A stretch of 37,935 nt of DNA from Hyphomicrobiaceae bacterium. GTDB taxonomy: Bacteria; Pseudomonadota; Alphaproteobacteria; Rhizobiales; Hyphomicrobiaceae. A program made the position numbers and the translations under genes. Positions within the stretch are counted from its first letter, which is position 1; every line of letters begins with the position of its first letter. The notes below the pieces were generated by a model that worked only from the letters and a program-made list of their open reading frames with translations, was not told the origin of the DNA and did not search any database. The stretch spans positions 1 to 37,935 of the forward strand of contig JAHDXT010000038.1 of the NCBI GenBank assembly GCA_023384095.1, given 5' to 3'. Of the stretch, positions 1 to 8,522 are shown piece after piece.

Positions 1-350
1 ACCTTCAGAATCCTGTTCGAGCCGTTAGGCTATGCGGTGAATTGAATCACCCTGCTTGAGCCCTGGCCCCTGGCCCTCCCCATTTCAATCGGGAGAGGGG
101 ACTTGGACAGTTCCATTGGAATAAAAAGCCCAACGGCGCGTCGGTTCGGCGTTGCGGCGCGTCACATCGGGGGGCGCGTCCGCAGCCCTCGACGCGCCCT
201 TGTGACGGAGGGCTTTTTCGTCTAGACGGCAATGCGGCCCGTGATCTGGTCGGGCGAGCGTCCCAATGCCGACACCCGAGACATTCGCGCGTGTCCGACT
301 CTGTGGGGAGCAGCGGTTGACCGGCGGCCTGTCCCTGCGAGAGTGAGCAG
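1..350. other. Non-coding stretch before lpxD
   Basis: I see no convincing gene here. A short open frame runs from the window edge to a TGA at 43-45 (14 codons) and could be the tail of an upstream gene, but it is too short to identify; it does not look like the C-terminus of BamA, the usual neighbour of lpxD in this group. The stretch holds a likely rho-independent terminator (listed separately) and a degenerate C-rich/G-rich palindrome near 75-100 that resembles the dispersed repeats found later in the window. A promoter for the lpxD operon must lie downstream of the terminator (about 219-350), but I cannot point to clear -35/-10 hexamers. Confidence 0.5.
184..218 (+). terminator. Rho-independent terminator upstream of lpxD
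   Basis: A 7-bp perfect stem (AGCCCTC at 184-190 pairing with GAGGGCT at 208-214) closes a 17-nt loop and is followed directly by a run of five T (214-218). It would end transcripts entering from the left, leaving lpxD as the first gene of its own transcription unit. An attenuator in the lpxD leader is an alternative reading. Confidence 0.6.
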
Positions 351-1412
351 ATGGAACACCCTGGATTCTTCGAGCGCGCCGGCCCGTTCCCGCTGGCGGA
401 GGTGGCCCGCGCCGCGGGGGCGGAGCTGGCCCGAGGCGCTGACGGCTCGCGGCCCATCGGCAACGTTCGCAGCCTGGCGGATGCAGGCAGCGGTCACGTC
501 TCCTTCCTCGACAACCGCAAGTATCTGCCCCAGCTCCAGACCACCCGCGCCGGTGCGTGCCTTGTGGCTCCCGCTTTCGCGGCCCGGGTCCCCGCCGGCA
601 CGGCCGCGCTGCTGACCAGGACGCCCTACCGCGGTTTCGCGCTGGCCCTGCAGCTCTTCTACCCCGATGCCATGCGGCCGAAGGTGGCTCGCGCCGGCGG
701 CGCCTCGCTGATCGACCCGAGCGCGCGGCTCGAGGAGGGCGTATCCGTCGAGCCCGGAGCGGTCGTCGGGCCGGAGGCGCAGATCGGCCGCGGCACCGTC
801 GTCGCCGCCGGCGCCGTGGTCGGCTACCGGTGCGCGATCGGGCGCGGCTGCTTCGTCGGCCCACAGGCGACCGTAACGCATGCGCTCATCGGCGACCGCG
901 TCATTCTGCATGCGGGCGTGCGCGTCGGCCAGGACGGCTTCGGCTTCGCGATGGGGCCGCAGGGCCACCTCAAGGTGCCGCAGATCGGGCGCGTCATCAT
1001 CCAGGACGACGTCGAGGTCGGCGCCAACACCGCGATCGACCGCGGCGCCCTTAATGATACGATCATCGGCGAAGGCACGAAAATTGATAATCTCGTGCAG
1101 ATCGGGCACAACGTGGTGATCGGAAGACATTGCGTCATCGTGGGCCAATGCGGCATCTCGGGCTCGACCGAGCTCGGCGACTTCGTCGTCATGGGCGGCC
1201 AGTCGGGGCTCGTGGGGCACCTCAGGGTCGGGGCCGGCGCGCAGATCGCCGGCGCCTCCCACCCCAAGGACGACGTGCCTGCCGGGGCGCGGGTCGGCGG
1301 CACGCCGGCGCGCCCGTTCCGGGACTGGGCGCGCGAGCTCGCCGTGCTGAGCCGGCTCGCGAAGCAGGGTGCTGTCACGCGGGGAACTGAAGAGGACGAG
1401 GGCGAAAAGTAG
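351..1412 (+). CDS. lpxD: UDP-3-O-acylglucosamine N-acyltransferase LpxD
   Basis: LpxD transfers a 3-hydroxyacyl chain from acyl-ACP to the 2-amino group of UDP-3-O-acyl-glucosamine, the third step of lipid A synthesis, in the cytoplasm. The 353-residue product has the usual LpxD layout: an N-terminal uridine-binding domain (about 1-105, with the [10 protein letters not shown] stretch near 51-60), then a left-handed beta helix of hexapeptide repeats (about 115-325) and a short C-terminal helix. The family motif GQDGFGFA is at 193-200, and the likely catalytic histidine is His253 in the NLVQIGHNV segment. The length is normal for the family. It is the first gene of lpxD-fabZ-lpxA-lpxI-lpxB, all on one strand. 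The ATG at 351 follows a purine-rich GAGAGTGAG, a weak ribosome binding site. Confidence 0.96.
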   Translation: MEHPGFFERAGPFPLAEVARAAGAELARGADGSRPIGNVRSLADAGSGHVSFLDNRKYLPQLQTTRAGACLVAPAFAARVPAGTAALLTRTPYRGFALALQLFYPDAMRPKVARAGGASLIDPSARLEEGVSVEPGAVVGPEAQIGRGTVVAAGAVVGYRCAIGRGCFVGPQATVTHALIGDRVILHAGVRVGQDGFGFAMGPQGHLKVPQIGRVIIQDDVEVGANTAIDRGALNDTIIGEGTKIDNLVQIGHNVVIGRHCVIVGQCGISGSTELGDFVVMGGQSGLVGHLRVGAGAQIAGASHPKDDVPAGARVGGTPARPFRDWARELAVLSRLAKQGAVTRGTEEDEGEK

Positions 1413-1469
1413 GGAAATGCAGGCGATTGCGCTGGTGCGCAGGCGAGCGTGGGACGGAGTGCAGGTGTC

Positions 1470-1970
1470 ATGAATGACGCGACAGCCAAGGCGCAGCTCG
1501 GCACGGCCGATATCGCGCGCCTGCTCAAGCTGCTGCCGCACCGCTATCCGTTCCTGCTGGTCGACCGCATGTTCGACATGGATCGCGACGAGTCCGCCGT
1601 CGGGATCAAGAATGTGACCGTGAACGAGCCGTTCTTCCAGGGGCACTTCCCGAGCTTTCCCGTAATGCCGGGCGTGCTCATCATCGAAGGTCTGGCGCAG
1701 ACGGCGGGTGCGCTCTGCGTGCACAGCCTGGGCGAGACCTACCGGCCGCAGCTCGTCTACTTCATGGGCATCGACAGGGCCAAGTTCCGCAAGCCGGTGG
1801 TGCCGGGGGACCAGCTCCGTTTCCACGTCCGCAAGATCCGCAGCCGCGGCCGCGCCTGGCGCTTCTACGGCGAGGCGAAGGTCGACGGGCAGGTGGTGGC
1901 GGAGGCGGAGATCAGCGCCATGATCGTCGACACGCCCGAGACCCAGGACATCGTGGGCCAGAATGGCTGA
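1470..1970 (+). CDS. fabZ: 3-hydroxyacyl-[ACP] dehydratase FabZ
   Basis: FabZ dehydrates 3-hydroxyacyl-ACP to trans-2-enoyl-ACP in fatty acid elongation and competes with LpxA and LpxD for hydroxyacyl-ACP, which explains its place in this operon. The 166-residue product is a single hot-dog fold. The family signature [20 protein letters not shown] is clear, giving catalytic His59 and Glu73; the [13 protein letters not shown] segment typical of FabZ is at 21-33. I chose the ATG at 1470, which gives the normal N-terminus and has GGAG about 10 nt upstream; an in-frame GTG at 1449 would add seven residues. Its last 8 bp overlap lpxA, so the two are probably translationally coupled. Confidence 0.95.
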   Translation: MNDATAKAQLGTADIARLLKLLPHRYPFLLVDRMFDMDRDESAVGIKNVTVNEPFFQGHFPSFPVMPGVLIIEGLAQTAGALCVHSLGETYRPQLVYFMGIDRAKFRKPVVPGDQLRFHVRKIRSRGRAWRFYGEAKVDGQVVAEAEISAMIVDTPETQDIVGQNG

Positions 1971-2766
1971 CGCCGAGGTTCATCCCACCGCCATCGTCGA
2001 GCCCGGGGCGCGGCTCGGGGCCGGCGTGAAGATCGGCCCCTACTGCATGGTCGGACCGCAGGTGAGCCTGGGCGACGGCTGCGAGCTCGTCAGTCACGCG
2101 GTGGTGGCCGGCCGCACCGACATCGGTCCGCGCACGCGCATCTTTCCCTTCGCGTCGATCGGGCACCAGCCGCAGGACCTGAAGTACAAGGGCGAATCCT
2201 CCACTCTGACGATCGGCTCCGACTGCCTCATCCGCGAAGGGGTGACGATGAACCCCGGCACCGCGGGCGGCGGGCTCGAGACCGTGGTCGGAAGCCGCTG
2301 CGCGTTCCTCGCCAACTCGCACGTCGGGCACGACTGCCGGGTCGGCGACAGCGTGATCTTCTCCAACAACGTCATGCTGGCGGGCCACTGCACCATCGGC
2401 GACTTCGCCATCCTGGGTGGCGGGGCGGCGGTCATCCAGTTCGCACGGGTCGGCGCTCACGCCTTTCTCGGCGGCATGTCGGGGCTCGAGAACGACCTCA
2501 TCCCGTACGGCATGGCGCTCGGCAACCGCGCCCATCTGTCGGGCCTCAACATCGTCGGCCTGCAGCGGCGCGGCTTCCAGCGCGAGTCGATCCACGACCT
2601 GCGGCGCGCCTACCGGTTGCTGTTCGCGGCGGAAGGCACGCTCAAGGAGCGCGTCGACGACGTCGCCGCTGAATTCGCGAGCCATGTCCTGGTGCAGGAG
2701 ATCGTCGCCTTCATCCGGGCCGGCGGCAAGCGCTCCTTGTGCACACCGCGCGAGATCGAGGGTTGA
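1963..2766 (+). CDS. lpxA: UDP-N-acetylglucosamine O-acyltransferase LpxA
   Basis: LpxA catalyses the first committed step of lipid A synthesis, moving a 3-hydroxyacyl group from ACP to the 3-OH of UDP-GlcNAc. The 267-residue product has hexapeptide repeats of the left-handed beta helix (about 5-185) and an alpha-helical C-terminus (about 190-267), the standard length and layout. The NSHVGHDC segment carries His120 and His123, the latter matching catalytic His125 of the E. coli enzyme. The start ATG lies inside the end of fabZ (8-bp overlap). The stop codon is just before the lpxI GTG. Confidence 0.96.
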   Translation: MADAEVHPTAIVEPGARLGAGVKIGPYCMVGPQVSLGDGCELVSHAVVAGRTDIGPRTRIFPFASIGHQPQDLKYKGESSTLTIGSDCLIREGVTMNPGTAGGGLETVVGSRCAFLANSHVGHDCRVGDSVIFSNNVMLAGHCTIGDFAILGGGAAVIQFARVGAHAFLGGMSGLENDLIPYGMALGNRAHLSGLNIVGLQRRGFQRESIHDLRRAYRLLFAAEGTLKERVDDVAAEFASHVLVQEIVAFIRAGGKRSLCTPREIEG

Positions 2767-2768
2767 AG

Positions 2769-4061
2769 GTGGGCGCGGACGGCGGTCCGCTCGGGATCCT
2801 GGCCGGCAGCGGCGGTCTGCCGCTGGAGGTGGCGGACGCGGTCAGCGCGGGGGGCCGGGCGGTGCATCTGGTCGGCATCGCGGGCGAGGCGGATCATGGC
2901 ATCGCCCGCCATGCCCACACCTGGATCGGGCTTGGGCAGGTCGGCGCCATGCTGCGGGCGTTCCGCACCGCCGGCTGCCGCGACCTCGTCATCCTCGGCG
3001 GTGTGCGACGGCCGGACCTCGCCGCGCTGCGGCCCGACGCGGGCTTCTTTCTCAACCTGCCTCTGATCCTGAGCCTGATGGCGGGTGGAGACGACAGCGT
3101 GCTGCGCCGCATCGTCTCCTTCTTCCAGCGCCGCGGGTTCCGCGTGCTCGGGGCGCACGAGGTGGCCCCCGCGCTCGTCGCTGCGGAGGGCGTGATCGGC
3201 GGCCGCGAGCCGGGCGAGGCGCAGCGGCGCGACATCGCGGCCGGTCTTTCGCTCATCGAGGCGCTGGGCCCTGCGGACGTGGGGCAGGCGGTCGTGATCG
3301 CGGATGGCCGCCCCGTGGCCATCGAGGCGGCAGAGGGCACGGACAGGATGCTGGCCCGCCTCGCGGAGTTGCGCCACGAGGGCCGCTGCAGGACCGGCGG
3401 GGTGCTCGTCAAGTCGCCGAAGCCGGGGCAGGAGCTCAGGATCGATCTCCCGGCCGTCGGCGCCCGCACCGTCGAAGCGGCTGCGGCGGCGGGGCTCGCC
3501 GGCATCGCGGTCGCGGCCGGCCGGGTGCTGCTGGCCGAGCGCGGTCGTGTGGAGCAGCTCCTGCGCGACATGGGCCTGTTCCTGGTCGGCGTCGATGCGC
3601 AGACCCGGAATGAATTCTCATCCGGCGGTGGGCAGGCCACTCCTGCAGCCAGATGGAGCCGGCTGAAATGGGTCAGGGGCAAGCTGAAATCCCGTGACAT
3701 CCGCGATGCGGAGCGGGCGCTCGAGGCGATGTCCGCAGTCCTCCCGTTCGGAGCGGGTCAGGCAGCGGTCGCCGCTCGTCAGCACGTGCTGGCCGTCGAG
3801 GCCGGAGAGCGGGCAAACGCCATGCTGGAGCGCGTCGCGGGTCTGCGGCAGTGGGGCGACCGCGCCTCCCGCCACCGGCGCGGGGTCGCGGCTTTGCTGC
3901 CCGATTCGTCCGATCCGGAAGGCCTTGCCGAGTGGGCTGCTGCCGCCGGCCTGGCCGGTTTCGTCCTGGCGGGCCCCTGGGCTGAGCGCAAGCGATGGGA
4001 GCTCGCGGCAGCGGCGGCAAAGCGCGGCCTTTTCGTTTTGACCTGCGAGGACGGCAGATGA
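2769..4061 (+). CDS. lpxI: UDP-2,3-diacylglucosamine pyrophosphatase LpxI with duplicated C-terminal domain
   Basis: LpxI (DUF1009) hydrolyses UDP-2,3-diacylglucosamine to lipid X and UMP, replacing LpxH in many alphaproteobacteria. The N-terminal domain (LGILAGSGGLPLEVA near residue 8) and first C-terminal domain (about 154-276, with QELRIDLPAVG near 221-231) are typical. The D of the DLP motif is residue 226, close to Asp225, described as essential in the Caulobacter enzyme. LpxI proteins are usually about 270-290 residues; this one is about 430. The extra part (about 309-426) repeats the pattern of the first C-terminal domain: RDI...ALEA, GQA, a helix ending AMLERVAGLR, AAAAGLAGFVL, and RGLFVL. 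It lacks the DLP motif, so it is probably not catalytic. I chose GTG 2769 because GAGGG lies 6 nt upstream; GTG 2739 and TTG 2763 are alternatives. The stop overlaps the lpxB start as ATGA. Confidence 0.92.
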   Translation: MGADGGPLGILAGSGGLPLEVADAVSAGGRAVHLVGIAGEADHGIARHAHTWIGLGQVGAMLRAFRTAGCRDLVILGGVRRPDLAALRPDAGFFLNLPLILSLMAGGDDSVLRRIVSFFQRRGFRVLGAHEVAPALVAAEGVIGGREPGEAQRRDIAAGLSLIEALGPADVGQAVVIADGRPVAIEAAEGTDRMLARLAELRHEGRCRTGGVLVKSPKPGQELRIDLPAVGARTVEAAAAAGLAGIAVAAGRVLLAERGRVEQLLRDMGLFLVGVDAQTRNEFSSGGGQATPAARWSRLKWVRGKLKSRDIRDAERALEAMSAVLPFGAGQAAVAARQHVLAVEAGERANAMLERVAGLRQWGDRASRHRRGVAALLPDSSDPEGLAEWAAAAGLAGFVLAGPWAERKRWELAAAAAKRGLFVLTCEDGR

Positions 4062-5251
4062 GCGAAGGCCGGGAGCCGATGCGGGTATTCCTCGTCGCCG
4101 GCGAGCACTCCGGAGACGCACTCGGCGCCAGGCTCATGGCCGCGCTGCGTGCGCGGCGGGGGAGCGCGGTCTCCTTCTCGGGCGTCGGCGGCGAGCTGAT
4201 GCGGGAGGAGGGGCTCGAGAGCCTGTTTCCGCTGGCCGATGTCGCCGTCATGGGCCCCGTCTCGATCCTGCCGCGGCTGCCGCGCATCGTGGCTCGGGTC
4301 TACCGAACGGTCGACGCCGCCGTCGCCCGGGATCCCGATGTCGTCGTGATCATCGACAGCCCGGAGCTCACGCACGCGATCGCCAGGCGCATCCGCCGCC
4401 GCCGCCCCGACATCCCGATCGTCGATTACGTCAGCCCGTCGGTGTGGGCCTGGCGGCCGGGACGAGCGCCCCGGATGCGGCGCTACGTCGACCATGTCCT
4501 GGCGCTGCTCCCTTTCGAGCCTGACGCGCACCGGCGGCTCGGGGGGCCGCCCTGCACCTACGTCGGTCATCCGCTGATCGAGCGGCGGGCATGGCTCGAT
4601 GCCCTCGATCCGGCGCCGCTTGCGCGGCGGCTCGGCCTCGAGCCGGGTCGGCCGGTGCTCGTCGTGCTGCCTGGCAGCCGATCCTCCGAGGTCGGCCGGC
4701 TGATGCAACCTTTCGGGGATGCAGTGCGGCTCTTGCGCGAGCGCGGGCCGGAGCCGCTGGTGATCGTCCCCGCGGTTCCCCATCTGCGTGGCCAGATCGA
4801 GGCGGCGCTGGCGGACTGGCAGGCTCGACCGCATGTCGTGGAAGGCGAGGAGGACAAGTTCCGGGCCTTCAAGCTCGCCACCGCGGCGCTCGCGGCGTCG
4901 GGCACGGTGACCCTCGAGCTGGCGCTGGCCGGAACGCCGGCCGTCGTGGCCTATCGGGTCGATCCGATCGCGGCGCGGCTGCGGTTCCTGGTCAAGGTGC
5001 CGTCGATCGTCCTCGCTAACCTGGTGCTCGGCGAGAACGTCTATCCCGAGCTCGTCCAGGAACACTGCGCTCCCCCCAAGCTCGCCGCCTCGCTCGCCCC
5101 GCTGCTCGCCGACACGCCCGAGCGCCGCCGCCAGCTCGAGCTGCTGGCGCGGGTGCCTGCACGCATGGCGCTGGCGGCCGCCACGCCCGGCGACGCCGCA
5201 GCCGGGATCGTTCTCGACTACGCCGGAGCCGAACGCATACGCTCTGCTTGA
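4058..5251 (+). CDS. lpxB: Lipid-A-disaccharide synthase LpxB
   Basis: LpxB condenses lipid X with UDP-2,3-diacylglucosamine to give the disaccharide backbone of lipid A; it is a peripheral inner-membrane glycosyltransferase (GT19). The 397-residue length is normal. Family landmarks are the N-terminal FLVAGEHSGD, the central YVSPSVWAWRPGR, the donor-site region VLPGSRSSEVGRL, and the conserved ASGTVTLELALAGTPAVVAYR, followed by LVLGENVYPELVQEHC. The ATG overlaps the lpxI stop by 4 bp (ATGA), with GAGG upstream, so translation is coupled. It is the last gene of the lpx operon and is followed by a repeat-filled gap convergent with gltA. Confidence 0.96.
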   Translation: MSEGREPMRVFLVAGEHSGDALGARLMAALRARRGSAVSFSGVGGELMREEGLESLFPLADVAVMGPVSILPRLPRIVARVYRTVDAAVARDPDVVVIIDSPELTHAIARRIRRRRPDIPIVDYVSPSVWAWRPGRAPRMRRYVDHVLALLPFEPDAHRRLGGPPCTYVGHPLIERRAWLDALDPAPLARRLGLEPGRPVLVVLPGSRSSEVGRLMQPFGDAVRLLRERGPEPLVIVPAVPHLRGQIEAALADWQARPHVVEGEEDKFRAFKLATAALAASGTVTLELALAGTPAVVAYRVDPIAARLRFLVKVPSIVLANLVLGENVYPELVQEHCAPPKLAASLAPLLADTPERRRQLELLARVPARMALAAATPGDAAAGIVLDYAGAERIRSA

Positions 5252-5270
5252 AGGATCGAGCATCTCACCT

Positions 5271-5443
5271 GCGGCCCCACCCCACCCGCGCGGCTTTCGC
5301 CGCGCCGCCCTCCCCGTCAAGGGGAGGGCTTGAAGGGTAACGGGCTCCCCTCCCACTTGCGGGAAGGGGTTGGGGGTGCTCTTGCGCCGACATTCGCCTG
5401 CGGCCCGTCCACTCGCTGCGCCGCCCTCCGTCGAGGGGAGGGC
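5271..5443. repeat. Dispersed palindromic intergenic repeat, copy A (about 1.5 units)
   Basis: This gap between the convergent lpxB and gltA genes holds two hairpin modules seen again at 18080-18260 and 27580-27760. Module 2 is a perfect 9-bp stem (GCCCTCCCC 5307-5315, loop GTCAA, GGGGAGGGC 5321-5329) and recurs with a shorter 7-bp stem at 5423-5443. Between them lies module 1, a CCCCTCCC/GGGaAGGGG hairpin near 5347-5368, followed by a G-rich tail and the shared linker GCTCTTGCGCCGACATT. The hairpins could also act as bidirectional terminators for lpxB and gltA, although there is no T-run. Confidence 0.75.
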
Positions 5444-5459
5444 AGGGATGGCGCCTGGC

Positions 5460-6785
5460 TCAGCCGCGATTGCCGATGGGCTGGTAATCGCGCTCGGTGG
5501 AGCCGATGTAGAGCTGCCGGGGCCGGCCGATTTTCTGCTCGGGGTCCTCGATCATCTCCTTCCACTGGGCGATCCAGCCGACGGTGCGCGCCACCGCGAA
5601 CAGGACAGTAAACATCGAGGTCGGAAAGCCGAGCGCGCGCAACGTGATGCCCGAGTAGAAGTCGATGTTGGGATAGAGCTTCTTCTCGACGAAATAGTCG
5701 TCCTCGAGCGCGATGCGCTCCAGCTCCATCGCCACTTTCAACAGCGGCGTGTTCTTGAGGCCCAGCCTCTCCAGCACCTCGTGGCAGGTCTTCTGCATGA
5801 CGCGGGCGCGCGGGTCGTAGTTCTTGTAAACGCGATGCCCGAAGCCCATCAGGCGGAAGCCGGAGTTCTTGTCCTTGGCCTTCTGGATGTACTCGGGGAT
5901 GCGATCGACGGAGCCGATCTCCTGCAGCATGTTGAGCGCCGCCTCGTTGGCGCCGCCGTGCGCCGGCCCCCACAGGCAGGCGATGCCGGCCGCGATGCAG
6001 GCGAACGGGTTGGCCCCGGAGGACCCCGCCAGCCGCACCGTCGAGGTCGAGGCGTTCTGCTCATGGTCGGCGTGCAGGATGAAGATGCGGTCGAGCGCAC
6101 GCGCGAGCACGGGATCGACGACATAGGGCTCGCAGGGCACCGCGAAGCTCATCTGCAGGAAGTTCGCCGAGTAGTCGAGATCGTTGCGCGGGTAGATGAA
6201 CGGCTGCCCGACGGAATACTTGTAGGCCATCGCCGCGATCGTCGGCATCTTGGCGATCATGCGGTGCGAGGCGATCATGCGCTGCTTCGGATCGCTGATG
6301 TCGGTCGAGTCGTGATAGAAGGCCGACAGCGCGCCGACGATCCCCACCATGACGGACATCGGGTGCGCATCGCGCCGGAACCCGGTGAAGAAACGGGTCA
6401 TCTGCTCGTGCACCATGGTGTGGCGCGTGATCGTGGTCCGGAACGCCTCGAGCTCCGGGCCCGTCGGCAGCTCGCCGTAGAGCAGCAGGTGGCAGACCTC
6501 GACGAAGTTCGACTGCTCGGCGAGTTGCTCGATCGGGTAGCCGCGGTACAGCAGAACGCCCTCGTCGCCGTCGATATAGGTGATCTTCGAGGAGCAGTTC
6601 GCGGTCGAGGTGAAGCCCGGGTCGTAGGTGAAGCACCCGGTCTCGCGATAGAGGCGGGTCACGTCGATCACGTCAGGCCCAACGGAGCCGGCGCGAACGG
6701 GCAGGCTCACTTGCTTGCCGTTGTGGGTGAGGGTGACGGCCCTGGTGGCATCGGCCTTGCCCGACGCGCTGTCGTGCACGTTCAT
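5460..6785 (-). CDS. gltA: Citrate synthase, hexameric (type II) GltA
   Basis: Citrate synthase condenses acetyl-CoA and oxaloacetate in the first step of the TCA cycle. The 441-residue product aligns by eye over its whole length with E. coli GltA. The active-site residues are present: His276 in GPAHGGANE, His317 in [13 protein letters not shown] and Asp375 in [10 protein letters not shown]. The N-terminal segment [20 protein letters not shown] is typical of the NADH-regulated hexameric form; that regulation is inferred from the family. I chose the ATG at 6785 because AAAGGAAC sits 5-10 nt upstream on the minus strand; the longer open frame upstream does not look like GltA. It lies downstream of gltX in the same direction, with 168 bp between them holding a probable promoter. 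Confidence 0.96.
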   Translation of the reverse strand: MNVHDSASGKADATRAVTLTHNGKQVSLPVRAGSVGPDVIDVTRLYRETGCFTYDPGFTSTANCSSKITYIDGDEGVLLYRGYPIEQLAEQSNFVEVCHLLLYGELPTGPELEAFRTTITRHTMVHEQMTRFFTGFRRDAHPMSVMVGIVGALSAFYHDSTDISDPKQRMIASHRMIAKMPTIAAMAYKYSVGQPFIYPRNDLDYSANFLQMSFAVPCEPYVVDPVLARALDRIFILHADHEQNASTSTVRLAGSSGANPFACIAAGIACLWGPAHGGANEAALNMLQEIGSVDRIPEYIQKAKDKNSGFRLMGFGHRVYKNYDPRARVMQKTCHEVLERLGLKNTPLLKVAMELERIALEDDYFVEKKLYPNIDFYSGITLRALGFPTSMFTVLFAVARTVGWIAQWKEMIEDPEQKIGRPRQLYIGSTERDYQPIGNRG

Positions 6786-6867
6786 CGGCGTTCCTTTCGA
6801 TCGTCTCGACGACTGCCCCGGGCGGCGGCAAGTCGGGCCCGGAACGAGCATCCCGGCGCCTCTGCCT

Positions 6868-6885
6868 ATTACACAACCGGTTGTG
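6868..6885 (-). promoter_or_regulatory. Perfect 14-bp palindrome beside a -10-like hexamer, upstream of gltA
   Basis: CACAACCGGTTGTG (6872-6885) is an exact 14-bp palindrome in the gltX-gltA gap, about 87 bp upstream of the gltA start. On the minus strand it overlaps TGTAAT (6873-6868), which matches a -10 hexamer at five of six positions. The layout fits an operator within the gltA promoter. I do not recognise the regulator. A second CACAACC half-site lies near 6930-6936. Confidence 0.4.
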
Positions 6886-6953
6886 CGGCAAGACGGACGA
6901 TGGGCGAAGCCGCGGGGCCTTGTCGCCGGCACAACCCTCTCAACGCCGGAGCC

Positions 6954-8429
6954 TCACGTGTCGTTCGCCGGGGCTGACGGCGCGCCGCCGGATCCGGCCT
7001 GATCGCGGATGCGCGCCAGAGCCTCCTCGCGCCCCAGCACGGCCATGACATCGAAGACCGGCGGTGAAACCGACCGCCCGGTCAGTGCCGCACGCAGCGG
7101 CTGGGCGACGCCGCCGAGCTTGACGCCCTGCGCCTCCGCAAACCCGCGCACCTCCGACTCCAGGGCCGCCGGGATCCAGTCCGAAGCCTCCAGCCGGGGG
7201 AGCAGCCGGCAGAGCAGGGCCCGCGCCTCGAAGCCGAGCAGCTTTGCCGCCTTTTCGTCCAGCGCCAGTGGCCGCTCCGCGATCAGGTAGGCAGCCCCGT
7301 CGACGAGCTCTTTGAGCGTCTTGGCCCGTTCCTTGAGGCTCGGCAGCGCCCGGGCCAGCCTGTCCCAGCCGGCGGCGGCGAACCTCGCCTCGAGCGCGGC
7401 GCCGTTCTCCATCTCGGGCAGCGCCTGCCTGATGCGGGCCAGCAGCTCCGCGTCGGCGGTGTTGCGGATGTAGTAGCCGTTCAGGTCCTCGAGCTTGGCG
7501 AAATCGAAGCGGGCCGGCGATCGCCCGACGGCATCGAGATCGAACCAATCGATCATGCGCTCGGTGGGGATGATCTCCTCGTTCCCATGGCTCCAGCCGA
7601 GGCGCACCAGGTAGTTGCGGAGCGCCGCCGGCAGATAGCCCATGGCCCGGTAGGCCTCGACTCCGAGCGCCTCGTGCCGCTTGGAAAGCTTGCCGCCGTC
7701 GGGTCCGTGGATCAGCGGCACGTGCGCGAACCCAGGCACGTCCCAGCCCATGCCGTTGTAGATATGCGTCTGGCGCGCTGCGTTGGTCAGGTGGTCGACG
7801 CCTCGGATGACGTGGGTGACGCCCATGTCGTGGTCGTCGACGACGACGGCGAGATTGTAGGTCGGCGTGCCGTCGCTGCGCAGGATGATGAGGTCGTCGA
7901 GGTTCTCGTTCTGGAGCACGACCCGGCCCTGCACGCGGTCCTCGATCGCGGTCTCTCCCGTGCGCGGCGTCTTGAGGCGGATGGCGGGCTTCACGCCCGA
8001 TGGCGCCTCCGCCGGGTCGCGGTCGCGCCAGATGCCGCCATAGACGGGCGGGCGCCCCTCCGCTTCCGCCTGGCGGCGCATCGCATCGAGCTCCTCGGGA
8101 GTGCAATAGCAGGCATAGGCGTCGCCTCTCCGCAGCAGCTCCCCGGCGACCTCGCGATGCCGCTCGACTCGGGCCGACTGGAACAGCGGCTCGCCGTCCC
8201 AGTCGAGCTCAAGCCATTGCAGCCCGTCGAGGATCGCCCGGATCGCGGGCTCGGTCGACCGCTCGCGGTCGGTATCCTCGATGCGCAGCAGGAACTGCCC
8301 GCCGGTATGCCTGGCGTAGAGCCAATTGAAGAGGGCCGTCCGCGCGCCTCCGATGTGCAGGAAGCCCGTCGGCGAAGGCGCGAAGCGCGTGACGACTTTC
8401 GACTCGTGGCCCGCTGTCCCGGTGCTCAT
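6954..8429 (-). CDS. gltX: Glutamyl-tRNA synthetase GltX
   Basis: Class I aminoacyl-tRNA synthetase that charges tRNA-Glu (and possibly tRNA-Gln, as alphaproteobacteria often use the indirect route). The 491-residue product has the HIGH-type motif in [16 protein letters not shown] (HIGG at 25-28) and the KMSKS-type motif as KLSKR at 247-251, with [19 protein letters not shown] between them and a helical anticodon-binding domain in the last 170 residues. The N-terminal CYC (107-109) recalls the zinc site of some GluRS proteins. The open frame continues far upstream without family similarity, so the ATG at 8429 is the natural start, although its ribosome binding site is weak. It is divergent from comEC (93 bp) and upstream of gltA. 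Alphaproteobacteria often carry two GltX paralogs; I cannot say which this is. Confidence 0.94.
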   Translation of the reverse strand: MSTGTAGHESKVVTRFAPSPTGFLHIGGARTALFNWLYARHTGGQFLLRIEDTDRERSTEPAIRAILDGLQWLELDWDGEPLFQSARVERHREVAGELLRRGDAYACYCTPEELDAMRRQAEAEGRPPVYGGIWRDRDPAEAPSGVKPAIRLKTPRTGETAIEDRVQGRVVLQNENLDDLIILRSDGTPTYNLAVVVDDHDMGVTHVIRGVDHLTNAARQTHIYNGMGWDVPGFAHVPLIHGPDGGKLSKRHEALGVEAYRAMGYLPAALRNYLVRLGWSHGNEEIIPTERMIDWFDLDAVGRSPARFDFAKLEDLNGYYIRNTADAELLARIRQALPEMENGAALEARFAAAGWDRLARALPSLKERAKTLKELVDGAAYLIAERPLALDEKAAKLLGFEARALLCRLLPRLEASDWIPAALESEVRGFAEAQGVKLGGVAQPLRAALTGRSVSPPVFDVMAVLGREEALARIRDQAGSGGAPSAPANDT

Positions 8430-8522
8430 GATTTGCGTTAGTCTCGCGTGCCGATGTTGTCGTGCGCGGGGGTGTAGCACAGGCGCGCGGCCGGGGTAAG
8501 CGGGGCGGGGGCGCGGGGGAGC

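Noticed and set aside
1-45. C-terminal end of BamA
   Set aside because: The 14 codons do not match the usual aromatic-ended BamA C-terminus.
222-1826. Long minus-strand open frame opposite lpxD and fabZ
   Set aside because: Composition (Arg, Asp, His, Ala-rich) is that of an antisense shadow; the plus strand encodes well-conserved enzymes.
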